From positions 6,324,001 to 6,388,000 of the forward strand of contig JARKIP010000011.1 in assembly GCA_029990175.1 (NCBI GenBank): DNA of 64,000 nt, read 5' to 3'. A model generated the notes under the pieces. The model ran no database searches and was not told where the DNA came from. It saw nothing but the letters and a program-made list of their open reading frames with translations. This DNA is from Petunia secreta. Its lineage: Eukaryota; Streptophyta; Magnoliopsida; Solanales; Solanaceae. The position numbers and the translations under genes are program-made. This document shows, piece after piece, positions 45,253 through 57,011 of this stretch (position 1 is the stretch's first letter; every line of letters starts with the position of its first letter).

Positions 45253-45650
45253 ATGGGCCTGACAGGCATCAGCTCAGATGAAGAAGACCCTCAAGAGTTC
45301 AGAGGAGGGAGAGATCTGTCAAAGCCACCTGTGTTCAACGGGACTAACTATAAGAGCTGGAAGAAACAGATGAAAAACTTCCTGCAAGCAACTGATTATA
45401 GTCTTTGGCTGATCGTGAAGAGAGGACCTCTGAAGAGAGCAGCAAATGGAGTTCTGGTGCAAAGAAGGTGGAAGAACTAGATCCTCAAGATCTAGATTGG
45501 CTATAGGCAAATTCCAAGGCGGAATTATACCTGAGGAGAGGACTTACCTATGATGTGCTAGCAAGGATACTTGAATACAAGTCCGCCAAGGAAGTCTGGG
45601 ATAAGCTGAAGGAGTTGTACACAGATGACAACCAAAAGAAGGACTCTGCC
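45253..45650 (+). pseudogene. Second gag N-terminal-like segment embedded in the gag-pol region
   Basis: Frame 45253-45480 gives LSKPPVFNGTNYKSWKKQM and ATDYSLWLIVKRGPL, and a shifted frame gives YKSAKEVWDKLKELY. These parallel RPPQFNGQYY, EDYQLWLIVSEG and YKTAKEIWDALQ of the main gag (44165-44480) in the same order, but they are clearly diverged. The segment lies after the first zinc knuckle, where related elements have an acidic spacer. It is broken by a stop at 45478 and a frame change. A partial duplication or acquisition from a related element is the simplest reading. Confidence 0.7.
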
Positions 45651-46430
45651 CTTATAGCAACTGATGGAACTGAAACTGCTCATTCAGCAGAGGTATGTTT
45701 ATCTGATCTTAAGGAAACCTTACATACATACTCTTCTGAAAATTTGATTCTAATCACTGCCACTTTAATTGAGGGTTATGATAAGGAGAAAATTGAAAAG
45801 GATAAATTAACTGAAGAACTAGGTGATCTCAGAACCAAGCACAAGAGTCTCCTAGAACAAAACATTGAACTAGAAGAAGTCAATGCCATCCGAAAAGGGC
45901 AGACTCTTGTGTCAAACTCTAAGATCACTGAACTAGAATTGGAATGCAATCAATTAAGAGGGAGTATAAATGGTAAGCAAGTAATAAGTGAAGTTCAAAC
46001 CTTTATAGAAAATGAACTGAAAAGAGCTAATGAGATTCTGTATCAGGAAACTGAAAAGAACAGGATTTTAAACCAAAAGGTTGAAAGATCTTAATTCGAG
46101 CTTACTAGATTAACTAAATGGAATAAATCATCAGAGGCAATGAACTGGGTTCTTGAAAATCAAAACAAGGGAAAACAAGGATTAGGATTCAAGAAACCAT
46201 TGCCTCCATACAATCCTAAGAGCAAGTATGTGGGGCTGCCTTGGAACATGTGTGTACCTTTTGTGGTGAAACTGGCCACTACAAACAAAAATGCATGAGT
46301 GTTAGCAAGGCAAAGGCTAAGAATAAAAGAAGTGTTCTACCTAAATGGACTAGACAGGATTTGATTTATCCATTCTCTCGTAAGAAGGGACCCAAGCTTC
46401 TCTGGGTTCCTAAGGCTAACCTCTAATCTG
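45555..46430 (+). pseudogene. Gag C-terminal coiled coil and second zinc knuckle
   Basis: 45555-46094 has a long coiled coil (KDKLTEELGDLRTKHKSLL and following heptads). 46241-46426 has the second knuckle CTFCGETGHYKQKC (CX2CX4HX4C) followed by FSRKKGPKLLWVPKANL, a phrase typical of Sirevirus gag-pol before protease. A stop and a frame change separate the two. Confidence 0.82.
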
Positions 46431-46850
46431 TTTTGCAGGCTGGAGTGAGGGAGAAAAACCCAAGCTGGATTCTTGATAGTGGTTGTTCAAGGCACATGAA
46501 ATGAGATAGAAGAAATTTTCTCTCACTCGCAGCATTTCAGGGAGGCAGTGTGGCCTTCGGAGGAGGAAAAAGTGGTCAAATCGTGGGAATCGAAAAGATT
46601 GGGAGAACTTTGGATCACGCAATTGAAAATGTTTACTGTGTTGATGGTCTCAGACACAATCTGCTGAGCATCTCCCAATTATGTGATAAAGGAATGAAGT
46701 GAGTTTCTCCTCTGTAGGATGCATTGTGAAGAATCTATAGAGTGGAGAAATTGTTATGGAAGGAAAGAGGGTGAACAACGTATACAAAGCATCGCTGAAG
46801 TCATTACTTGAAAACAACTTAACATGCCTGAATGTGCAAGAAAGTGACTC
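46431..46850 (+). pseudogene. Sirevirus protease
   Basis: The frame reads NPSWILDSGCSRHMK and then a stop where the family continues with Thr/Gly. Downstream pieces VYCVDGLRHNLLSISQLCD mark the protease-to-integrase junction. DSG is the aspartic protease active site, intact at that triplet. Confidence 0.82.
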
Positions 46851-46853
46851 CAG

Positions 46854-48096
46854 TTGTGGCACAAAAGGATGGGTCATGCAAGTCTCTCACAACTGAACAA
46901 GCTTGTATCTAAGGAGCTGGTTCGTGGATTGCCAAGCAAGAGATTTGAAAACATAAAACTGTGTGATGCGTGCGTAAAGGGGAAGCTTGTGAAATCATCC
47001 TTTAAATCCAAAAAGGTGGTAAGTACATCAAAGCTACTGGAACTATTGCATATGGATCTGTGTGGACCTATGAGAGTCAGGAGCAGAGGAGGAAAGAGAT
47101 TCGTGTTCGTAATTGTCGATGACTACTCTAGGTACACATGGACCTTGTTTTTGGCATTTATAGATGAAGCATTTGACAGCTTTAAAGACTGGGCTGGTGT
47201 AGTGCAGAAAAGGTTAAGTCTAGAACTCATCAGCATCAGATCTGATCATGGAACTGAGTTTAAAAACTCAAAATTTTTTGAGTATAGTGCAAAATAGCAT
47301 TGATCATAACTTCTCTGCACCAAGAACTCCACAACAAAATGGAGTGGTTGAAAGGAAGAACAGGTCCCTGGAGGATATGGCAAGGACTATGCTGTTGTCA
47401 AGTGGGCTTGCAAGAAATTTTTGGGCTGGAGCAATAAACACTACATGTTATTTTCTGAACAGGTGTTCCATCAGAGTAATTCTTGACAAGACCCCATATG
47501 AGATACTCAGAGGAAGAAAACCAAATATCACTCACCCGAAACCCTTTGGTTGTAAATGTTTTGTTCACAACAATGGCAAGGAACCACTGGGGAAGTTCGA
47601 TGCTAGGAGTGATGAAGCAATATTTCTTGGTTATTCCACTCAAAGCAAGACCTACAAAGTGTTTAACAAAAAAACACAAACGGTGGAGGAAAGTATGCAT
47701 GTTGTATTTGATGAATCTGATAAAGCATTGGGTGAAACTGAGGCAGATGATCAAGTGATTGGCCTAAGTCGTGAAGATGGAGTAGATGGACTGGAAGACT
47801 CAGAAGACAAAGAGACGTCTGGTGAAGATTCGAGCACACTAGAACAAGGAGTCAACATGACAAAGGGAACATCAGATGAAGTTGATGATACAGCAAGTCA
47901 GGAAGAACCTCCCCAAGATAATGCTGCAGGTTCTTCCAGTCACATTCAACTCAGGCCATGGAAACATCAAAGCTCTTATCCCTTGGAGAATGTATTGTCA
48001 GAACTAGACATTGAAATCATGACCAGGTCAGCCTTGAAAAGCTTCTGTGCATTCTTTGCATTCCTCTCATCTATGGAACCAAAGAATGTAAAATAA
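46854..48096 (+). pseudogene. Sirevirus integrase
   Basis: 46854-47297 begins with the zinc-binding module (WHKRMGHAS, then CDACVKGK, giving H-H-C-C). It continues with the first catalytic Asp in LHMDLCGPMRV and the second in IRSDHGTEFKN. A frame change near 47290 leads to 47248-48096, where PQQNGVVERKNRSL supplies the catalytic Glu and FGCKCFVHNNGKE the C-terminal domain. All three catalytic residues are present but the frameshift divides them. Confidence 0.9.
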
Positions 48097-48099
48097 GCT

Positions 48100-48783
48100 C
48101 AAGAAGATCCAGATTTGGTTCTGGCCATGCAGGATAAACTTCATCAATTCGAAAGGAGAAAAGTGTGGCACCTAGTTCCTAAGCCGAAGGACATATCAAT
48201 AATTGGAACAAAATAGGTGTTCAGGAACAAACTGGATGAGCATGGTATAGTGACAAGGAACAAGGCAAGGTTAATAGTTCAAGGATACAGTCAGGAAGAA
48301 GGAATAGACTATGATGAAACCTTTGCCCCAGTTACAAGGATGGAGGCCATTAGGATGTTGATTGCCTTTGCTGCATACATGGAGTTCACACTATATCAGA
48401 TGGATGTGAAGAGTGCCTTCCTGAATGGCTACTTAAATGAAGAGGTATATGTAAAACAGCCACCAGGATTTGTGAACACTGAATTTCCTGATCATGTTTA
48501 CAAACTGGACAAGGCACTCTATGGATTGAAGCAAGCTTCTAGAGCCTGGTATGAAAGACTTTCAGGATTTCTGCTGAAGAATGGTTTCTCAAGAGGAAAG
48601 ATTGACAACACGTTATTCCTCAAGAAGAAAGGAAAGTATCTATTAGTGGTTCAAGTGTATGTCGATGATATCATCTTTGGAGCCACTGATGAGGAGCTAT
48701 GCAAAGGATTTGCTGATCTGATGGGAAGTGAATTTGAAATGAGCATGATGGGGGAACTTAATTTCTTCCTTGATTGTAGATAA
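48100..48783 (+). pseudogene. Sirevirus reverse transcriptase
   Basis: The long frame 48217-48783 contains ARLIVQGYSQEEGIDYDETF, LYQMDVKSAFLNGYLNEEVY, KLDKALYGLKQASRAWYE and the catalytic VYVDDIIFGAT. Upstream, WHLVPKPKDISIIGTK is followed by a stop at 48214. At the 3' end one base is missing near 48772, which moves the RNase H part into another frame. Confidence 0.92.
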
Positions 48784-48788
48784 AGCAA

Positions 48789-49601
48789 ATGCCTGAAGGG
48801 ACTATGATTCATCAGCAAAAATATGTCAAGGAACTTCTAAAGAAATTTAACATGGAAGGAGCAAAAGAAATGACTACGCCCATTGCTTCTGGAACCAAGC
48901 TGGATATGGATGAACTAGGTCCTTCGACAAACGAGACAAAATATAGAGGAATCATAGGTTCACTCCTCTATCTCACAGCTAGTCGACCTGATATAGTATA
49001 CAGTGTGGGACTGTGTGCTAGGTTTCAGTCCAAGCCCAAGGAGTCACACCTGACAGCTGTGAAGAGGATCCTGAGATACTTGAAAGGAACTCAGGACCTC
49101 TGTCTATGGTACCCAAGGGGAGGTACTTTTGAACTAATTGGTTTTGCTGATGCAGATTATGCAGGTCATTTGGTGGACAGGAAAAGCACTTCAGGAATGG
49201 CGCACTTTCTTGGTCCTTGTTTGGTCTCTTGGGCTACAAAGAAGCAAAACTCAGTTGCCTTATCTACTGCGGAAGCTGAGTATGTAGCAGCTTCATCATG
49301 TTGCTCAAAACTGCTATGGATAAAACAACAGCTGGAGGACTTTGGTATCAAGTGTGGAGCAGTGCCAATTTTCTGTGATAACACAAGTGCAGTGAATATT
49401 GCCAAGAACCCAGTCCAACACAAAAGAACAAAGCATATTGATATTAGACACCATTTCCTTAGAGATAATGTGGAAAAGGGTCTGATTACTATGAATTCTT
49501 GCAGGACTGAAGATCAAATCGCTGACATATTTACCAAAGCATTGAACAAGGTACAGTTTGAGAGGAACAGGTTGGAATTAGGGATGACCAAAATATACTG
49601 A
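48789..49601 (+). pseudogene. Sirevirus RNase H
   Basis: 270 codons with SRPDIVYSVGLCARFQSKP, FADADYAGHLVDRKSTSGM, VALSTAEAEYVAASSC, FCDNTSAVNIAKNPV and KRTKHIDIRHHF, the copia RNase H D-E-D-D set in order. The segment is internally intact but off-frame from RT. It ends at a normal pol stop. Confidence 0.92.
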
Positions 49602-50244
49602 TGACTCAGCAGATGGTCCCTCAATGATTGGTTAGTTAAGTATTCAATTATTTGTGTGTAAAATTCTGTTATTACTGTTCAGTCTAATTTTGTACTTTAT
49701 TAAGTATACTTGTTCAGCCGTTAAGCACCAGGTGAGGATAATGTGATCCCACAAAGAATCTACTATGTACTGAGAAGGAACCGACTGAGGCATGAGGAAT
49801 CATGTCCAGGTACAGTCACACTACCTTGCATGATAGAAGTCATAACTCGAATAAATTGTCAATTGTACTTGTGTCAAGGGAGATCCTCCATGTTCCTATA
49901 ACTGTCCTAAATTATAGGAACACATTCCTTTTTGGGATATAATTCTCTTTGACTTGTATGGACCACACCACTTGAAAAGGCTTAATTAAATAAGTCTATA
50001 ACCGTCAAATCCATAACCCTTCCCGGTTTTCAAAAATTTCAAAACGCTGCTTTTTTCACTTTTATCTCATTATTTCTTTGGCTTCCCTAGAGACTGTCTA
50101 ATCACCAAAACCCTCTCCCCTTCGTCAATATACACAAAACTCACACACTCAACAACATCGCCTTTTCAACTCTACATTCTCTCAGAAAAGAGCTCAAGAC
50201 TGAAAATTCTTGAAATCTCAATCAAAACCCTAACAAATTTCATC
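49602..50244 (+). other. Spacer between pol and the extra ORF of the Sirevirus
   Basis: 640 bp with no coding content. The A/C-rich stretch near 50090-50240 (ending AACCCTAACAAATTTCATC before the ATG) looks like a 5' leader, which would suit a separate subgenomic or spliced transcript for the extra ORF. Confidence 0.4.
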
Positions 50245-52403
50245 ATGTCTCAAGTACAATCTTCATCCACTTCATCCACAAAGACTCTCAAGAAATCATC
50301 CGCAAAACCACCTCCATCCATCCTCGCAGAAAGAATTGCTAAGGCCAGGACAAAATTTCTTAAAAAAAGAGAAAAGAAATTGGTTAAGAAAATGTTGTCA
50401 AGATCTTTGTCTACTACGCCTACTACACAAGTTTCATCCGAACCATCTACTGAGGTAACCCCTGATCCTATCCCATCTACTCCTGTTGGCTTAGAAGAAA
50501 TAAAAAGCCCTGGTACAGTAGATACTGAAACCCTAGTAACAGGACTAGATAAAATTGTAGGAGTAGTAGAGTCTGGTGATAAAACTGGTAGGGGGAACAC
50601 AGTTGAAGCAAAGCAAAAGGTTGTTCAGGAAGAACCTAGGGTAAATTTGTATGTGCCTTTAGTAGAAAAGACTGATATGGAGATGGATGTAGTAGAGAGA
50701 GTGATAGAACAACTAAGGGAGAATGATTTTGTTGAGTCCCTTAAGGAACGTGTTAATGAACCAAGTACCAGTGCTATGGGTGCTGAGGAGAATGAAGGGG
50801 TATCTGTCCTTAAAGGTCCAGTAGTTGGGGGACCTAGTCTTGCTGAGGCTTTACAGGATTTGAGTCAAGAACCTGCTTCTTGCCCAGATCCTACTGAGAC
50901 TGATGATGCAGGACTCAATTGGACAGATTCAGAAGAAGAAAAGGATGAGGAGGTTGTGAAAGAAAAAAATGAGAGTGAAGAGGTTACCAAGAAAACAGAA
51001 GAAACAAAGGAAAAGGTTGAAAAAGAAGTTTGGTGAGGAGGATGAGAGGCTGGTGTGTGAGGAAGAAGAGGTAGTGTTTGTGAAGGAAAACAGAGTAGAG
51101 CCGGAAAAGTGGAGAAGATTGATGAAAAGGGGAAAGCCAGTGTCAAAAACTAAATTGGTTGATGAATCAAGTGAAGAAAGTGGTGGCAGGACTGTTGCTG
51201 AGCCAGTGGCCAGGAGAGTGGCACTAGCTCTTCCTTAAAGCAACAACTGGAGAAGGTCGAGAAGCTGGAAAGAACAATTACCAATGTGAGAGACATAGAG
51301 GCAAAGAAAAAGGTGGAAGAGAAGAGAGCTGAGGAGATAGAGGAAGAGAGTGATGAGGCTGGCAGTTATATGGAGCCAAGTGATTCTGAGACTGATAGTG
51401 ATTCTGAGACTGATAGTGAAGCAGAGAACAGGAAGAGAAGGAGAGGTTCTGAAGAGGAAGTTGATAGAGTGGCCTTCTTTGCAAAGCATCAGGTGCTACC
51501 TAGTAGTATTTTGCATGATGAGAAGGAACATCACATGAAACCACTGCTGAGGTGAGGGAGTTTTACACAAACTGCAGAGTCAATGCCAGGAGAGTGTTCA
51601 CCACTGTGAAGGGAGTTGAGATAGAATTTGGGAGAACTGAGCTTGGGGTGATCCTTGACATACCTGCTGAAGGTTATTGCAGGTATATAAAGCCGAAGTG
51701 GCCTAAGAGGACAGATGGAGTAACCCTCTAAGTGTGGTCAAGAAGTTCTCAGGAAAACCCAAGCTGAGGAAGGAAAGGAAGGTAGATAAAAAGGAGATGG
51801 AGCCTGCACAGCAGAGTTTGTTTGAGTTTGTGCACAGGTTCCTTCTGCCTAGAGGAAAAAGGAATAGTGAAGCTAGTGCTTTAGACCTAACTTACATGGA
51901 CTTGCTGGATAGGGGGTAAGAATCAACTTACCTGGGCTAATTATCAGGCATATTAAGAGGATTGCAGATACTGATCAGAAGCCACATTCCTTAGTGCATT
52001 CCTATATCCTCCAGCAAGTTCTAGAGCATTTTAGGGTTCCACTGGAAGCTGGGAAAAGCCAACCATTCATCAGATGTTTGGGTACAATGTGCTTAAAAAC
52101 TGTGACTTCTTCAAGGAGAGGAGAGCTTCTAAGAAACCTATGCAGGTCAAGCAAGAGCTAGCTGAGGAGAGTGAGAATTATGGACCTGAGGAGGCCATTG
52201 ATGCTGTGAAGGAGCTAGAGACTCATGTTCTTGAAGTGAATACTGAAAATGCAAAGCTCCACAGACAGCTGAAGTTGAAGGATCAAGAAATTGATCGTTT
52301 GAAGATAGACTGCCACAAGTATGAGGCCGAGCTGGTGATGGAAAGGGCCAAAAATACAAAGCACCTTGAGGCACTTGTCAAACACTTCAACCTTCAGCCC
52401 TGA
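50245..52403 (+). pseudogene. Extra 3' ORF of the Sirevirus ('env-like' position), plant-transposon-domain protein
   Basis: A start at 50245 gives an N terminus rich in Ser/Lys/Thr, then a long acidic, low-complexity region (50245-51036; continued off-frame in 50969-51238 and 51286-51555). After 51555 broken frames give EFYTNCRVNARRVFTTVKGV, EIEFGRTELGVILDIPAEGY, the pattern of the 'putative plant transposon protein' domain (Pfam Transposase_32 class). The end, 52074-52403, is coiled coil with AVKELETHVLEVNTENAKLH. I see no signal peptide, membrane span or glycoprotein features, so a true envelope is unlikely. At least four frame breaks. Confidence 0.6.
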
Positions 52404-52858
52404 GTCCTCCTGTCCTATCCTCCTGTCTCTTCTCCTAGATATTGTTAATTCCTTCCATTCTCCCTTGCACATGTGATGGTTGTTTCAAACAATTTATTTT
52501 TTCAGTTGTGTACTAATGGATAGGGTAGTGCTGCTGTCACACCCACCCTGGATAATGGTTTTAAATTTTCTCATGTTTATGACTGTTTGCTTTACAGTAT
52601 TTGGTTCTTGATTGGGCCCTTACTCTTGCTTCTGTGTGTTTGTTGCTGACTTGTTGCCTTGTGCTCTAGACTGGATAGTACTAACAGGTTCATGCAGGTA
52701 TTTGAATCTTTTCGATGATGCCAAAAGGGGGAAGAAGGAAATGTTGGGGTGTTTGTGACCTAATTCATCTGTTTCAATTTCTTGAACTAGTTATCTTTCG
52801 TTTTTGTGTTTTTGGAAATCTTGTCTATGCAGGTTCTTTGGCAACATTTGTTTGTCAT

Positions 52859-52876
52859 CATCAAAAAGGGGGAATT
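52859..52876 (+). promoter_or_regulatory. Polypurine tract of the Sirevirus
   Basis: CATCAAAAAGGGGGAATT directly precedes the 3' LTR. The ATCAAAAAGGGGGA form is characteristic of Sireviruses. Confidence 0.88.
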
Positions 52877-53782
52877 TGTTGAGTATTGGTTTTGAAGAAT
52901 GACAAACGTAAAGGACTCAGTGGTCTTGGAGAAGAACCTAGTCCTTGAATAGAAGGGCACGACTGATCGAAAAGAGTTGTGGGTTGCAAATCCCTATGGA
53001 ACTAGGAGTAGAGGCGCGTGAATGAATATGCATCCTAGTCAGACTAAAAGAGGCGGTGTCCAGGCTGTGTCTTCGAAGTGTGAATAGGAGTTGGACTTCA
53101 ACAAGGAAAAGAGTTACTAGGAATCCTATCTTACCATAATTACAAGGATTCCTTGTAGGACTCAACTAAGGTTGCAAGGCCCGTATAAATACAAGTAGTT
53201 GATGCGGCCGTAAATTAGTTATTCACAAACAGAGAGTCGAGAGCGTATAAAGGCGATCCAGCATCTTTCTACGTGAGATAACTGAAGAAGACAACTGGTG
53301 TGCTTGAGTTGTTTGAGTCTAGATATTTTGTCTAGGTTCATTGCGTTGTAAGTTGTCTTAGTTTGAGCGTTCATTGTTTTTACCTATTGGCTTATTGTAG
53401 AAGCATATGTATTAGGTGAACTTGTGAGAAATTGCTTGTAAAGCTAGAGTTTAGCTTTTATTAGTGATTAGGGTCTAGAGTGTAGCCCCTTGGTTACAGA
53501 GTCTTGTAATCAGAAACTTGCTCGTTGTGTTAGTGGATTGAGTTCTCAAATCCCAGAGTGTGGGTCGTGGTTTTTCTCCCTTGAGCAAGGAGTTTTCCAC
53601 GTAAAATCCTCGTATCTTCTGTGTGTGTGGTTGGTGTGTGTTGTAGTGTTTGAACAGCGGAATTGCAAAGCCAAGAACTGGGTTCTTGACTCAAGAGAAC
53701 CAGATTCTTAAAACGAAAATCGGTAGACTCTATTCAACCCCCTCCCCTTCTAGTGTTCTCAGGAGGTGCATAGATTATAACA
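52877..53782 (+). repeat. 3' LTR of the Sirevirus
   Basis: 906 bp, with the same landmarks as the 5' LTR including the TATAAATACAAG box, ending GATTATAACA. Confidence 0.93.
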
Positions 53783-53787
53783 TACCA

Positions 53788-54754
53788 CCAAACAAACACT
53801 TTGCATCTACATAGCCACAATTTCAGTTTACACATGTTTCACACCATTATGCATTATTATACATTATTTTTTTACACTATATAAACAATGTATCTACATT
53901 GCATAAAAGCATTTAACAACGTATAATAATGTAATTTCACTTTTATAAACATGTATAACATTGTATCTACCTTGTGTAAAAGTGTATAACAATGTATCAA
54001 CCTTGTATAATAGTGTATAATAATGTATAGTATTGTAATGTTCAAAAGGAATTTGGATAAATGGTGGAAAAAGGTTCTCAATACAAAATGGGTTATTTCG
54101 GGTAAGAAGTTAAATATTGCGCTAACAATTGACATTTTGGATATTGAACTTACATAAAGATAAAATTCTCTCTATCAAATACTCTTTAGTCACAAACCTT
54201 GTTAAATTTTGTACGTAGTCCCTCCTCTCCATTCGATGTAAATTCTCCTGAAAGGTCCATTTGGTGTTAAATTTGCACATAGTTCCCATACTATAAGATT
54301 ATTATAATTAATTATATGTAAATTCTGACATACTATTACATAATTGATTTAATCTTTATATCGGGTCCCTTTCTAAATAAAATGGATTGAATCAACTGAT
54401 TAGACTCTAGATAAAGGGAGTATGACTTTAAGTACATGCTATTGGCTTCGAGGGTAGGTATCACTTGCAAACATATAAAGTCGAGAATAGAAAATTGTAC
54501 TAGTATCATTTTTAAAATCAATCAGCACTGCCACCCAGCTTGAGCCACTTCTAAATTGATGAGAGTTGTGAGGAAAAAGATAAATAAAATATAGATAATT
54601 AGTAGTACAATTAGCCTATCAAACTCTACTCCTTAATTCCACAATCCAAGTTCATAAATCAGTATTCTATTACACACTGATAAAAAGCATCATCTCTTCC
54701 ACTTACATATTACTTGTCAAACATTGTAGCCATAGGCTTCAACATAAAACTTCA
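53788..54754 (+). other. Upstream region of the zinc-finger gene, with TGTATAA-type imperfect repeats
   Basis: 53840-54045 holds loosely repeated GTGTATAACAATGTAT-like words. The remaining 700 bp is AT-rich and should include the promoter and 5' UTR of the gene at 54755. No core promoter element can be fixed with confidence. Confidence 0.45.
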
Positions 54755-55144
54755 ATGGTAACCCTCAATAGAGAGTGTCAGTTAGAGGATCTTTCTTCCT
54801 CATCTTCTTCTTCTTGTCAAGAAACCTCTTTGCGATATACAAAAGACAACTCCACATCAGATGAAAGAAACCACCTAAAGGAAGGAGAAGATGAAGATGG
54901 CAATGTAATTCGACAGAAAAATAATCAAGAGTTGAATCTTCTTGAACGTTTAAACACAATTAGTCCAGTATGTAAAGAAGGAACATCAACAGATAGTGGT
55001 GTAGAGCCAAGGGTATTTTCTTGCAACTATTGCCAAAGAAAATTCTATAGTTCACAAGCATTAGGAGGGCATCAAAATGCACATAAACGAGAGAGGACAA
55101 TTGCCAAAAGAGTAGCTGGTCAGAGACACCTTTTCAATTTCACC

Positions 55145-55179
<35 letters not shown>

Positions 55180-55540
55180 TGGTCATCACAAATATTATGG
55201 TGCTAACAGCATGGCTACACTTCCTCTTCATGGTGCTAATAATTATCACATGAACTCTTTGGGAATTCAGGCACACTCTATGATCCATAAAACAACAACA
55301 CCATCACCATTTGCTGTAAATAGTAGTGGATATTGGTCGAGCAGGCAATTTATAAATCATCAACCAGCTGTTGGAAAGTTGCCTTATATTTCTAATAAGG
55401 GAAATGTTCACCTAATTCCCCACAACCCATCATTCTCAACATTGCAAAGAATTCAGGGGGAAAATCAAGAGATCAATGGAGATGTCAAGTGTAAGAACAT
55501 GAGTGACTCGCAAAAGATTGACCTTTCTCTCAGGCTCTAG
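54755..55540 (+). CDS. Single C2H2 zinc-finger protein with EAR motif, ZFP4-like
   Basis: Intronless 261-residue nuclear transcription factor of the plant-specific C2H2 class with one finger. The finger is at residues 90-110, CNYCQRKFYSSQALGGHQNA-H, with C90, C93, H106 and H110 in CX2CX12HX3H spacing and the QALGGH signature. KRERTIAKR follows directly and should aid nuclear import and DNA contact. A serine cluster (residues 14-20) and an acidic stretch precede it. About 11 consecutive GCT codons encode an alanine run near residues 132-142. The C terminus ends DLSLRL, an EAR-type motif (LxLxL) that recruits corepressors, so a repressor role is inferred. The finger and its flanks fit the ZFP1/ZFP3/ZFP4/ZFP7 subgroup of Arabidopsis; the exact orthologue is unresolved. 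The start has G at +4 and no competing upstream in-frame ATG was noted. Confidence 0.93.
55148..55180 (+). repeat. (GCT)11 triplet repeat in coding sequence
   Basis: 33 bp of pure GCT in the zinc-finger gene, encoding alanine. Pure triplets mutate by slippage, so length may vary between accessions. Confidence 0.95.
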
Positions 55541-57002
55541 CTAGGTTCCTCTATTTTCATTCTCCGATATTGTTGAACAAGTAATTGGGGGTTTTTGCTA
55601 CCTTTCTCTTTGCATGACATTGCCCTGATCATATATTATTTGATATCAAGAATCCTTTTGCGTCTCTCTATTGTTAACTAGTAGTAGTATCAATTTAGCT
55701 TTTTCTTGACTCTCTTGAATATGTTTCATCAATTTAAGATGCTAAAATCAATACAGAGCTACAACTTCAGACCAAAAACTCTCATACAACCTTTTGTTCA
55801 AGGCTTGGCATATTATTTCAAGAAACCAAATTCCTCGAACAAGGTCAATATAAGACTATTTATGATTCAACTGAACTCATTATTGAGCATCTTAATTTTT
55901 GCTTAAACTAAGTATATGTATGCAAAAAAAATTGCAACAAATATGCTAATACGATCTAGCATTTTTAATCTATTGACTCTAAATCTTGAATATTTCATTG
56001 ATTGATCATGTTCTTAATGTCCCTTGTCTTGGAGATAGGCGAATGGGACCTCGTATCAAACAAAGTATAGTTATGGTTAATGTACCCGACAACAGTACCA
56101 GGTTTTCAGCAATCAAGAAAATTAATCCAGAAGCAGCACGTTGCAATCAAAGAGCTTGTCAATTGTGGCACCTCACAAGACTTGCAGTAATTGCAGCAAG
56201 CTGTCGGTTATTAAACAACTCATGGGAAAAATATAATAATTATATATAGAGAAAAAAAAATGTATCGGAAGAGGGTGTTAACTGGATTTCACCATTGTTA
56301 AGAAACTCAATGTGTGAACAAATTAGGCAATGTCCGTAGTTAAAGAAAATGACTGTTATTTTGTCCTCGTACGCAAATATATTAATCAACTAAATTGAAT
56401 GGCCCTGTCATCAGCCATTAATTAATAGAGATAATGTTTATCATCTTCCATGACTCTGTAAGGTGTCACATTAAATTATTTCATAGCCAGATCTTGCAGG
56501 ATTTGGTTCTCATGTTATAATCTAATATGATAGTGAGTCCACCTTTGCCAAATAATTTCTTTTGGTTTGTTAGTATTACATAGTAACTGTTTCACATTTG
56601 GTAGGATGATCTAACCCTGGAATACTAGGGTATCTGTTTTTGACTTTCACTTGACGCCTTGATTTGACTATACCTTTGTCCAACAGGTATTACATATCAA
56701 AATTAAGTAGGCGGTTGGCCATAGAACAGATACCAATTTTTTTTTTTTTGAAAATTTTGTTGAAAAATTATATTTGGTAGTTGAAGTTGTGTTTGTACAT
56801 ACATTTTACTTGATAAAGTTGAAGATTTGCCATTTGAGAAACTTGTTTTTTGAAATAAATTGAAAAACTATAAAAACCCACGTTTTAGTATTTGAAAAAC
56901 CAAAACAGTAAATCTGATAATTACAAAAATAAGACGCACAAACATACAAATACAAATTCATACTTGGAAAAGTGAATTTGATCTTAGAAAATAGAAGCAT
57001 CT
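55541..57002. other. 3' flank of the zinc-finger gene, no further gene recognised
   Basis: The first few hundred bases should include the 3' UTR. The 87-codon frame at 55986-56249 lacks recognisable content and I do not support it. Confidence 0.4.
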
Positions 57003-57011
57003 TAAAAATAA

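Larger units (their letters stand above)
43167..53782 (+). mobile_element. Ty1/copia Sirevirus-type retrotransposon, full length, defective
   Basis: A 10,616-bp element has termini TGTTGAG...AACA and a perfect target duplication TACCA (43162-43166 and 53783-53787). LTRs are about 0.9 kb. The PBS is TGGTATCAGAGC and the PPT contains AAAAAGGGGGAA, a Sirevirus-style sequence. Order is gag, protease, integrase, RT, RNase H, then a 2.2-kb extra ORF region. Over the first 430 bp the LTRs differ at about 14 positions by eye. Coding frames carry several stops and frameshifts. Confidence 0.95.

Noticed and set aside
50245..52403. A retroviral-type envelope gene
   Set aside because: No signal peptide, transmembrane span or fusion features in any frame; content fits an intracellular accessory protein.
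55986..56249. 87-codon frame after the zinc-finger gene
   Set aside because: No recognisable motif, no homologous neighbour feature and AT-rich flanks; kept as noncoding.
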